A stretch of 64,000 nt of DNA from Ralstonia insidiosa (GTDB lineage: Bacteria > Pseudomonadota > Gammaproteobacteria > Burkholderiales > Burkholderiaceae). Position numbers and translations under genes: made by a program. Shown here piece by piece: positions 57,359 through 64,000 of this stretch (positions are counted from its first letter, which is position 1; every line of letters starts with the position of its first letter). The stretch lies in the NCBI RefSeq assembly GCF_008801405.1, contig NZ_VZPV01000001.1, positions 248,001 to 312,000 on the forward strand, given 5' to 3'. The notes below the pieces were generated by a model. The model was not told the DNA's origin. It did no database searches and saw nothing but the letters and a program-made list of their open reading frames with translations.

Positions 57359-58315
57359 ATGGAACAAGCAAAGCGCATCGCATTGGTCTTAGGCGCCACC
57401 GGCGGCATTGGCGGCGAGGTAGCACGGCGTCTGGTGGCACGCGGCTGGCACGTGCGCGCACTGCAGCGCAATCCGGATGCGCTGGTGGATCGCAACACCG
57501 CCTTCGAGTGGGTGCGAGGTGATGCCATGGTGCGCGAGGACGTGGTCGGAGCCGCACAAGGCGCCGAGCTGATCATCCACGCCGTCAACCCGCCGGGCTA
57601 CAAGAACTGGGCTGGCCAGGTGCTGCCGATGATCGACAACACCATCGCCGCGGCCCGCGCATCTGGCGCGCGCATTGTGCTGCCCGGCACGGTGTACAAC
57701 TTTGCGCCCGACACCTTTCCCGTGCTGCGCGAGAACACCGTGCAGCAGCCGCTCACACGCAAGGGGAAGATTCGCGTGGAACTGGAGCGCCGCATGCAGG
57801 CCGCCAGCGCCAATGGCGTGTGCAGCCTGATCGTGCGCGCGGGCGACTTCTTCGGACCGCACACGGGCAACAACTGGTTTGCCGCCGCGCTGGTGCGGCC
57901 GGGCAAGGCTGTCGGCACCGTCACCGTCCCTAACGCACGCGGCGTCGGGCACCAATGGGCGTATCTGCCGGATGTGGCCGAAACGATGCTGCGCCTGGTC
58001 GAGCAAGGCGACCGCCTGCCCGCTTTCGCGGTCTATCACATGCGTGGCCACTGGGACGCCGACGGCACGCAGATGCCCCGCTCGATCGGTCACAGCGTTG
58101 GCCGCTCGGTGAAGACGCGCATCTTCCCGTGGTGGATTCTGCCGGTCCTGTCGCCGTTTTCAGAGACGATGCGCGAGATGCGCGAAATGCGTTATCTGTG
58201 GCAGCAACCGGTACGCATGGACAACGCCAAGCTCGTGCAAACGCTGGGCGCCGAGCCGCACACCCCGTGGGATGAGGCCGTGGGCACGACGCTGCGCAGC
58301 CTACGCTGCGTTTGA
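57359..58315 (+). CDS. NAD(P)-binding epimerase/NmrA-type protein
   Basis: 318 residues from ATG 57359 (MEQAKRIALVLGATGG). The Rossmann motif is GATGGIGGEVARRL; GARIVLPGTVYNFAP and GDFFGPHTGNNW are typical of extended or atypical SDRs that act on sugar or small-molecule substrates. The reaction is not determinable. Its 3' end overlaps the convergent HD gene by 15 bp. Confidence 0.85.
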   Translation: MEQAKRIALVLGATGGIGGEVARRLVARGWHVRALQRNPDALVDRNTAFEWVRGDAMVREDVVGAAQGAELIIHAVNPPGYKNWAGQVLPMIDNTIAAARASGARIVLPGTVYNFAPDTFPVLRENTVQQPLTRKGKIRVELERRMQAASANGVCSLIVRAGDFFGPHTGNNWFAAALVRPGKAVGTVTVPNARGVGHQWAYLPDVAETMLRLVEQGDRLPAFAVYHMRGHWDADGTQMPRSIGHSVGRSVKTRIFPWWILPVLSPFSETMREMREMRYLWQQPVRMDNAKLVQTLGAEPHTPWDEAVGTTLRSLRCV

Positions 58316-58852
58316 GACGCGCGCAGCCGTCGCCAGAAAGTGCGCGAGATCGGGCGTCGACTGGCCCGCCACCTTGGCGAGGTCGTCCCAGCGGCGCAGT
58401 TGCAGTGCGTCCGCCGCGTAGGGGCGCTGCATGAAGGCCTCAGCCTCTTCCGCGGAGAACACGCCACCCTGCAGCGCCAGGCTGCGCACGGAATCGGCCG
58501 ACAGGCGCGCGTAGTAATGCGCGTCCATCGCGCACAGGCAACGCTTGGCATCCACGTGCAGGCGGATCGGCTCCAGCACCGCGTCAGGAAACGTCGCACG
58601 CAGGAACGGCAGCGCAAAGTACTGGTGCTGATCGTCGATGCCGTGCGCGGTGGGCGTATCACCCTGCAGGTTCAGCAGGTGGCCGAGGTCATGCAGCAGC
58701 GCAGCGGTAGTAAGCGCATCCGATGCCCCCGCCTGCTCCGCCAGCGCGGCGGTCTGCAGCGCGTGTTCAAGCTGGGTGACGGGCTCGCCGCTGTAGGCGA
58801 TGTCACCGTGGCGGTCGAATAGCGTTTGGATGTCGTCGAGGCTCAGGGCCAT
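58301..58852 (-). CDS. HD-domain oxygenase, PhnZ-like
   Basis: 183 residues. The spacing of key residues matches PhnZ, the mixed-valent diiron 2-amino-1-hydroxyethylphosphonate oxygenase: Tyr20, Glu23, His30, His54-Asp55, His58, His76, with a further His at 99. The motif YSGEPVTQLEHALQTA is characteristic. It would cleave a C-P bond to release phosphate and glycine. PhnY, the usual hydroxylase partner, is not adjacent, so another substrate or a distant partner is possible. The 3' end overlaps the epimerase-like gene tail to tail by 15 bp. Confidence 0.82.
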   Translation of the reverse strand: MALSLDDIQTLFDRHGDIAYSGEPVTQLEHALQTAALAEQAGASDALTTAALLHDLGHLLNLQGDTPTAHGIDDQHQYFALPFLRATFPDAVLEPIRLHVDAKRCLCAMDAHYYARLSADSVRSLALQGGVFSAEEAEAFMQRPYAADALQLRRWDDLAKVAGQSTPDLAHFLATAARVSNAA

Positions 58853-59043
58853 GGTGCTGCTGCACAGATGAAGGCGGAACCTTGCAGCGTAGTGCGCGCA
58901 TGCGTCAAACCGGTGACAGCGCCATCGGCGCGCGCGCCGGCATTAGCCCGCGTGATCCGTGCGATTAGAAAGATTGGTTGGGAATGCGCCAGGCGCGCCC
59001 TTATCTTCAGGGCCTCCCCACGGCCCACACATCGGAGCCCATC

Positions 59044-59430
59044 ATGCTCGCAGGACACGCGGTGCAGGTCGCAAACGCGCTGGAACAGGTCACGGACTAT
59101 TGGTCGCCGCGCATCGTCGGCCAGGTCAACGACCAGTACATCAAGGTCGCCAAGCTCAAGGGAGAATTCGTCTGGCACGACCACCCGAACGAAGATGAGC
59201 TGTTCTTCGTGGTCTACGGCCGCCTGAAGATCGCCTTCGAAGACCGCGCCGACGTGCACCTCGGCCCCGGTGAATTCTGCGTGGTGCCGCGCGGTGTGCG
59301 CCACTGCCCGAGTGTGGATGCGGCCGACGAAGAGTGCGGGATCATGCTGATCGAAACCGTGACCACGCAACACACGGGCGATGTGATCACCGAGCGCACC
59401 GTGGCGCTCGACACGCAATTGGGCGTGTAA
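59044..59430 (+). CDS. Cytoplasmic cupin-domain protein
   Basis: 128 residues from ATG 59044 (MLAGHAVQVANALEQVTDYW). The cupin core HDHPNEDELFFVVYGRLKIAFED and GPGEFCVVPRGVRHCP holds three His and one Glu metal ligands. No signal peptide. Function unknown; relatives are called mannose-6-phosphate isomerase-like without evidence. The ribosome site is CGGAGC before the ATG. Confidence 0.82.
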   Translation: MLAGHAVQVANALEQVTDYWSPRIVGQVNDQYIKVAKLKGEFVWHDHPNEDELFFVVYGRLKIAFEDRADVHLGPGEFCVVPRGVRHCPSVDAADEECGIMLIETVTTQHTGDVITERTVALDTQLGV

Positions 59431-59433
59431 ACC

Positions 59434-60192
59434 TCAGCGGATAAACGCGTCGTAAGCCGTCTTCAGGATCAGCGCCAGCACCACCACGATGAACACCTTG
59501 CGCACGAAGCGGCTGCCGTGCCGCAGCGCAAGGTGGCTGCCGACCTGGTTGCCGGCCACGTTGGCCACCGCCATCACCAGGCCAAGCTGCCACCACACGT
59601 GGCCCTTGGCGGCAAGCAGCAGCAAGGCCGCCACGTTGGTCGCCAGATTGACGATCTTGGTGGAGGCGGATGCGTGCAGGAAGTCGTAGCCGAACACGCG
59701 CACGAACACGATCATCAGGAAGCTACCCGTACCCGGACCAAACACACCGTCGTAGAAGCCGATGACGGCACCGGCCAGCAGTGCCGCTGCGCGCTCGCGC
59801 CAACCTGCGAGGCTAGGGGCGTGTTCTGCACCCAGGTTCTTCTTGGCCACCGTGTAGATCAGCAGCGCCGCCAGCACGAACGGCAGCGCGCGGCGCAGCG
59901 GCTCGGCGGGAATGTGCACGAGCGCCCACGCGCCCAGCAGCGAGAATGCGAACGCCGTGACCACCGCTGGCGCCGTCGCACCCCAGTAGATGCGTACCGT
60001 CCGCCCATAGCGCACCGCCGCCGTGGCCGTGCCCGACATCGACGCGACCTTGTTGGTGCCGATCAGCGTGGCCGGCGCAATGTTCGGGTACGCGGAGAAC
60101 AGTGCGGGAATCTGCACCAGGCCGCCGCCACCGGCCACGGCATCGATCAGGCCAGCCAGAAAGCCGGCCACGGCGAGCAAAGCGAATTCCAT
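59434..60192 (-). CDS. TauE/SafE (TSUP) family membrane transporter
   Basis: 252 residues with about eight hydrophobic helices. Starts MEFALLAVAGFLAGLIDAVAGGGGLVQIPAL, the family signature. GFYDGVFGPGTGSFLMI is the second repeat copy. Such proteins export sulfite or organosulfur anions. Substrate unknown here. Its stop lies 3 bp from the convergent cupin gene. Confidence 0.9.
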   Translation of the reverse strand: MEFALLAVAGFLAGLIDAVAGGGGLVQIPALFSAYPNIAPATLIGTNKVASMSGTATAAVRYGRTVRIYWGATAPAVVTAFAFSLLGAWALVHIPAEPLRRALPFVLAALLIYTVAKKNLGAEHAPSLAGWRERAAALLAGAVIGFYDGVFGPGTGSFLMIVFVRVFGYDFLHASASTKIVNLATNVAALLLLAAKGHVWWQLGLVMAVANVAGNQVGSHLALRHGSRFVRKVFIVVVLALILKTAYDAFIR

Positions 60193-60227
60193 CAGGGGAG
60201 TAGAGACAGACAGGTGAGCGGGAAGGA

Positions 60228-60668
60228 CTAGCCCAGCGATTTGGGCGACGGACGCGCGCTACGCCGCCAGCAACCGGACGCATCCGGCGCAAAGCCGAGC
60301 GCGGTGGCGTCATACGCGGCAAGCGCTGCAGGCGGCAGCAGGACGTGGAGTATGCCATGTGCGCGGGCGTACTCATTGACGGCAGCCAAGGCAGTGTCAC
60401 GCGTAACCACGTCGTCGGAAAACGCCATCACGCCGACTGGCAGCCACGCCACCAACCCGCCCAGCGCCAGGTGCGGTACGAGCGTGATCGGCGCGACACC
60501 GACCAATGCCCCGTCGTCCGCCTCAACGAGGAAGCAAGGATGCGCGCTCGGGTGCGCGAGCAGCGTATCGACGGCATGCGCCAATTGCAGCGGTGACGCG
60601 CTCGATGCGATGGCAGCCAACAGGCGGGGCCGGTCATCCGGCGTGGCAAGACGGGTGGACAGGGTCAT
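60228..60668 (-). CDS. Putative GNAT-type acetyltransferase
   Basis: 146 residues, starting MTLSTRLATPDDRPRLLAAI, which resembles the first strand and helix of GNAT enzymes. The central ADDGALVGVAPITLVPHLALGG would be beta strands 2-4 and the end is atypical. No acetyl-CoA R/Q-x-x-G-x-G/A loop is evident, so the assignment is weak. Same strand as the TSUP gene, 35-bp gap. Confidence 0.55.
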   Translation of the reverse strand: MTLSTRLATPDDRPRLLAAIASSASPLQLAHAVDTLLAHPSAHPCFLVEADDGALVGVAPITLVPHLALGGLVAWLPVGVMAFSDDVVTRDTALAAVNEYARAHGILHVLLPPAALAAYDATALGFAPDASGCWRRSARPSPKSLG

Positions 60669-60761
60669 GGGCGGCTCGAAGCGAAGACGCCATTGTCATG
60701 CAGCGCCCGCATAGGCGTCGACTCCGAATGCATTTCTCTTGTAAGCCAGCGCCGACGAGAC

Positions 60762-60793
60762 TGTGGGTATGTGGATATGTGGATATGTGGATA
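60762..60793 (+). repeat. Four tandem TGTGG(G/A)TA octamers ending in a DnaA box
   Basis: Units of 8 bp start at 60762 (TGTGGGTA), 60770, 60778 and 60786 (each TGTGGATA). The next base is A, so the last unit reads TGTGGATAA, a DnaA box. The array ends 20 bp before the ATG of the small gene at 60814 and is probably in its promoter or 5' leader. Confidence 0.85.
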
Positions 60794-60813
60794 ACCCGCA
60801 AACGGAGCCCACC

Positions 60814-61050
60814 ATGACCGACCCGACCCGTGCCCTCACCCTGCAATTGCTGCAGTCACTGGTCGAACGGCCGAGGCCCTATACCGAAGTGCTGGAGGCT
60901 TGGCGAACGTCGTGTCCGCGTTTGTCGATCTGGGAAGATGCGTGCATCGACGGGCTGGTGGACTGCGCGCCCGGGTCGTCACCAGAGCAACATCTTGTGA
61001 CGGTCAGCGCCCGGGGCCGGGCTCTGTTGGCGGCGAGCGCCGCGCACTGA
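60814..61050 (+). CDS. Small conserved-hypothetical protein
   Basis: 78 residues from ATG 60814 (MTDPTRALTLQLLQSLVERP) with GGAG 7 bp upstream. Helical, with SARGRALLAASAAH at the end, similar to the turn and wing of small winged-helix proteins (compare MarR-type wing sequences); no sure family. Tandem octamers lie directly upstream. Confidence 0.62.
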   Translation: MTDPTRALTLQLLQSLVERPRPYTEVLEAWRTSCPRLSIWEDACIDGLVDCAPGSSPEQHLVTVSARGRALLAASAAH

Positions 61051-61064
61051 AGGCACAAACTAAA

Positions 61065-61095
61065 AGGCCCTGCCGGGGATCGCCTGGCAGGGCCT
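61065..61095. terminator. Terminator after the small hypothetical gene
   Basis: Perfect 10-bp arms AGGCCCTGCC (61065-61074) and GGCAGGGCCT (61086-61095), 14 bp after the stop, followed by CTGTTCTATTT. AAAA-rich sequence on the other side suits reverse use for livM. Confidence 0.8.
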
Positions 61096-61309
61096 CTGTT
61101 CTATTTAGCATCTCCACCGTTTCGTGCGGTGTGTGCTGTCGTCTCCTCGCTCCCGCCTCATTTATCTCGTGCGAAAACCGTAACGAGACTGTAAAGAATG
61201 CACCGCAACGCAACAACTAGAGCAAACCCTTACGGTGCACTAAGCACCAAATCGGCGCCAAGATCATCCTTTCGGGGGGAGTGCGACGCCATTTGCGGTC
61301 ATTGTGACC
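61096..61309. other. Region between the shared terminator and livM
   Basis: 214 bp. No gene. Inverted repeats seen: TCTCGT/ACGAGA (61165-61170/61183-61188), GGTGC/GCACC (61234-61238/61244-61248), GGTCA/TGACC near 61298. Likely the 3' untranslated end of the liv operon. Confidence 0.4.
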
Positions 61310-62296
61310 CTAGCGCCGCAACCAAGGTAGCCGCGCAGCAATTTCGCCCATGATGCCGCGGCGGAAGGTCAGCACACAGATCACGAAAATCGCGCCCGTG
61401 ACCGTCGTGACCGATTCGCCCAGCACGTTGAAGCCGTCGATGCCGGTGGCGCCCGCCAGGAAGGTGCCGATGTCGCCCAGCTTGTTTTCCAGCGCAATCA
61501 CCAGTGCCGCACCCAGGATCGGGCCCGACAGGATGCCCAGGCCGCCCACCAGCGTCATCAGGATCACCGAGCCGGACATTGACCAGTGCACGTCCGTCAG
61601 CGTCTCGAAGCCGAGCACCAGCGTCTTGAGCGAGCCGGCCAGCCCGGTCAGTGCCGCCGACAGCACGAAGGCCAGCAGCTTGAAGCGGTCGGTGTCGTAG
61701 CCGAGGGAGATGGCGCGTGGCTCGTTCTCCTTGATGGCCTTCAGGATCTGCCCGAACGGCGAGTGGATCGTGCGCACGATCAGCAGGAAGGCCAGCGCGA
61801 CGATGACGAGCACCACGTAGTACAGCGTCATGTCGGACGACAGGTCCAGCATGCCGAACAGCTTGCCGCGCGGGACGCCCTGCAGGCCATCTTCACCGCC
61901 GGTGAACGGCACCTGCAGGCAGAAGAAGTACAGCATCTGCGCGAGCGCCAGCGTGATCATCGCGAAGTAGATGCCCTGGCGGCGGATGGCCAGCAGGCCG
62001 ACGACCAGGCCGATGAAGGCGCCTGCCGCCGTGCCGGCCAGCAGGCCGAGTTCCGGCGTGACGTGCAGGTCGCGCATCATGTAGCCGGCCACGTAGCCCG
62101 CGCCGCCAAAGAACGCCGCGTGCCCGAACGACAGCAGCCCCGTGTAGCCCAGCAGCAGATTGAACGCCGACGCAAACAGCGCAAAGCACAGCAGCTTGGC
62201 GACGAACACCGGGTACGCACCCACCAGCGGCGCCGCAATCAGCGCCACCAGCAGCAGGCCGTACAGGACGTATTTGAGGGAAGAAGTGTTTTGCAT
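61310..62296 (-). CDS. livM: Branched-chain amino acid ABC transporter permease LivM
   Basis: 328 residues with about eight to ten membrane helices. Typical LivM blocks: LLCFALFASAFNLLLGYTGLLS and FGHAAFFGGAGYVAGYMM near the N-terminus, then ENEPRAISLGYDTDRFKLLAF, the EAA-like cytoplasmic loop contacting the ATPase. It lies 13 bp after livH. No livG or livF follows, so the ATPases are outside the window. Confidence 0.93.
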   Translation of the reverse strand: MQNTSSLKYVLYGLLLVALIAAPLVGAYPVFVAKLLCFALFASAFNLLLGYTGLLSFGHAAFFGGAGYVAGYMMRDLHVTPELGLLAGTAAGAFIGLVVGLLAIRRQGIYFAMITLALAQMLYFFCLQVPFTGGEDGLQGVPRGKLFGMLDLSSDMTLYYVVLVIVALAFLLIVRTIHSPFGQILKAIKENEPRAISLGYDTDRFKLLAFVLSAALTGLAGSLKTLVLGFETLTDVHWSMSGSVILMTLVGGLGILSGPILGAALVIALENKLGDIGTFLAGATGIDGFNVLGESVTTVTGAIFVICVLTFRRGIMGEIAARLPWLRR

Positions 62297-62309
62297 CGTG
62301 CCGCTTCGC

Positions 62310-63194
62310 TTATTTCTCTTTACCGAACAGGCCGGCCGGACGCACCAGCAGCACCAGCACCATGATCACGAACACCACCGTGGCCGACGCCTGTGGATAA
62401 AACACCTTGGTCAGCCCTTCGATCACCCCCAGGCCGAGGCCGGTGAGGATGGAGCCCATGATCGAGCCCATGCCGCCGATCACCACCACCGCAAACACGG
62501 TGATGATCATGCTCTGCCCCATCAGCGGCGAAATCTGGATGACCGGTGCCGCCAGCACACCGGCAAACGCCGCCAGCGCCACGCCAAAGCCGTAGGTGAG
62601 CGTGACCATCAGCGGCACGTTCACGCCAAAGGCTTCCACCAGCTTCGGGTTCTCGGTGCCGGCGCGCAGGTACGCACCCAGCTTGGTCTTCTCGATCATG
62701 AACCACGTGGCGAAGCACACCGCCAGCGAGGCCACCACCACCCACGCGCGGTAGTTGGGCAGCATCATGAAGCCGAGGTCGGTGGCGCCCTGCAGCGGTT
62801 GGGGCGTGTCATACGGCAGGCCCGACACGCCGTAGATGGCGCGGAACACGCCTTCAATGACCAACGTCACGCCCAGCGTGAGCAGCAGGCCGTACAGATG
62901 GTCGAGCTTGTAGATGAAGCGCAGCAGCGTGCGCTCGATCACCATGCCCAGCAGGCCGATCACCAGCGGCGAGAGCACCAGCATCGCCCAGTACGGCACA
63001 CCCAGATACGAGAACCCCATCCACGTGAGCACCGCGCCCAGCATGAACAGCGCCCCGTGCGCGAAATTGATGACGTTGAGCAGCCCGAAGATGACCGCAA
63101 GGCCCAGGCTCAACATCGCATAGAAGGAACCGTTGACCAGGCCCAGCAGCAGCTGGCTGAGCATGGCCGGTAGCGGAACGCCAAAGATTTCCAT
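62310..63194 (-). CDS. livH: Branched-chain amino acid ABC transporter permease LivH
   Basis: 294 residues from ATG 63194 (MEIFGVPLPAMLSQLLLGLV). LSLGLAVIFGLLNVINFAHG is the conserved LivH segment, GTENPKLVEAFGVNVPLM the cytoplasmic loop. Directly upstream of livM and downstream of the binding protein gene. Confidence 0.94.
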   Translation of the reverse strand: MEIFGVPLPAMLSQLLLGLVNGSFYAMLSLGLAVIFGLLNVINFAHGALFMLGAVLTWMGFSYLGVPYWAMLVLSPLVIGLLGMVIERTLLRFIYKLDHLYGLLLTLGVTLVIEGVFRAIYGVSGLPYDTPQPLQGATDLGFMMLPNYRAWVVVASLAVCFATWFMIEKTKLGAYLRAGTENPKLVEAFGVNVPLMVTLTYGFGVALAAFAGVLAAPVIQISPLMGQSMIITVFAVVVIGGMGSIMGSILTGLGLGVIEGLTKVFYPQASATVVFVIMVLVLLVRPAGLFGKEK

Positions 63195-63231
63195 CGCGGT
63201 CAAGAAGAGAACACCACACCAACACAATTGA

Positions 63232-63262
63232 CGGCGCCGCCCTCCATTGGACAGCGGCGCCG
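63232..63262 (-). terminator. Intercistronic hairpin between binding protein gene and livH
   Basis: 9-bp inverted repeat CGGCGCCGC/GCGGCGCCG (63232-63240/63254-63262), no strong T-run. It probably limits read-through or stabilises the upstream message, so the binding protein is made in excess over permease. Confidence 0.55.
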
Positions 63263-63274
63263 GTTCTTACACGC

Positions 63275-64000
63275 TTACTTCTTCCACAGCGCGCACTTCG
63301 ATTCCGCCTGCGTGGCGAACGCCTGCTCGCCCGGAATCGTTGCCACGACCTTCAGGTAATCCCACGGCTTCTTCGATTCGGCCGGCGTCTTCACCTGCAG
63401 CAGATACATGTCGTGGATGCCACGGCCGTCCTGGCGGATGTAGCCCTTGGTGTAGAAGTCGTCGATCTTGGTCTTCTTGAGCTGCGCGATCACCTTGTCC
63501 GGATCGTCCGTGCCGGCGGCGGCCACCGCCTTGATGTAGTTCGACACGGCCGAGTAGTCGGCGGCCTGCAAGCTGCTCGGCATCTTCTTCATCTTCATGA
63601 AGTAGCGGTTGGCGAACTTGCGCGTGGCGTCGTTCATGTCCCAGTACCAGCTGTCGGTCATCAGCAGGCCTTCGGCGGTTTGCAGGCCCAGGCTATGCAC
63701 GTCGTTGATGAACATCAGCAGACCGGCGATCTTCATCGACTTGGTGATGCCGAATTCCTTGGCCGCCTTGATCGAGTTGATCGTGTCGCCGCCCGCGTTG
63801 GCCAGGCCCAGGATCTGCGCCTTGGACGACTGCGCCTGCAGCAGGTACGACGAGAAGTCCGACGCCGACAGCGGATGCTTGACCGAACCCACCACCGTGC
63901 CGCCGTTGGCCTTCACCACGGCTGCAGTGTCGTTCTCCAGCGAGTGGCCGAAGGCGTAGTCGGCGGTCAGGAAGAACCACGACTTGCCGCCCTGCTTGAC
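63275..64000 (-). CDS. Periplasmic binding protein of a branched-chain amino acid ABC transporter, 5' end outside window
   Basis: About 241 C-terminal residues are visible; the frame is open at base 64000. Fold features: KSWFFLTADYAFGHSLEND, KHPLSASDFSSYLLQAQ, and GRGIHDMYLLQVKTPAESKKPWDY. The signal peptide and first lobe lie beyond the window. It heads the livH-livM operon. Confidence 0.93.
   Translation of the reverse strand, partial: VKQGGKSWFFLTADYAFGHSLENDTAAVVKANGGTVVGSVKHPLSASDFSSYLLQAQSSKAQILGLANAGGDTINSIKAAKEFGITKSMKIAGLLMFINDVHSLGLQTAEGLLMTDSWYWDMNDATRKFANRYFMKMKKMPSSLQAADYSAVSNYIKAVAAAGTDDPDKVIAQLKKTKIDDFYTKGYIRQDGRGIHDMYLLQVKTPAESKKPWDYLKVVATIPGEQAFATQAESKCALWKK

Overview
The window reads as a core stretch of a GC-rich betaproteobacterial main chromosome, most like Ralstonia or Cupriavidus (Burkholderiaceae). 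The evidence is the gene order: mnmG-rsmG-parA-parB followed by atpIBEFHAGDC, priA beside hemE, and a PutA with a ribbon-helix-helix domain. Many LysR regulators and branched-chain amino acid binding proteins, and a GC content in the mid-60s by eye, fit as well. The parABS-mnmG-atp block is usually close to the chromosome origin in this family. No rRNA, tRNA, CRISPR array, insertion sequence or phage structural gene was seen.

Layout. 1-6.1 kb: glycine and serine catabolism (end of gcvH, gcvP, sdaA), interrupted by a lipoprotein with an alginate-lyase-like fold. 6.5-13.9 kb: a nucleotide-sugar dehydrogenase that lacks its catalytic cysteine, an OPT peptide transporter, a YbdK-type carboxylate-amine ligase paired with a CPA2 antiporter, and a branched-chain amino acid binding protein. 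14-22.2 kb: putA with likely operators, priA, an intergenic region with DnaA boxes, and hemE. 22.3-35.9 kb: a mixed accessory stretch with cupin, chemoreceptor, fatty acid hydroxylase, LysR/GST pair, pstS, esterase, exported hydroxyisourate hydrolase, CoA-binding protein, DUF3298 and FecR/DUF6600 proteins. 36-43.8 kb: the complete ATP synthase operon on the minus strand with a strong predicted promoter. 44-48.6 kb: mnmG-rsmG-parA-parB with three parS sites. 48.6-51.9 kb: LysR/aldo-keto reductase pair and another amino acid binding protein. 52.0-54.0 kb: a low-GC two-gene island. 54-61 kb: small regulators, oxidoreductases and conserved hypotheticals, including a PhnZ-like HD oxygenase. 61.3-64 kb: part of a branched-chain amino acid ABC transporter operon.

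The most distinctive feature is the low-GC island at about 51.96-53.99 kb. It holds a ParA/MinD-type ATPase and, 4 bp downstream, a small RelA/SpoT nucleotidyltransferase that keeps its synthetase residues but has no hydrolase domain. It sits alone between housekeeping-type genes of host composition. I read it as a horizontally acquired alarmone-signalling module, possibly for defence or stress; that role is inference. Other points worth following are DnaA-box clusters outside any dnaA locus, an eight-base tandem repeat just upstream of a small gene, an orphan terminator that may end a small RNA, and the dehydrogenase with a Cys-to-Gly change.
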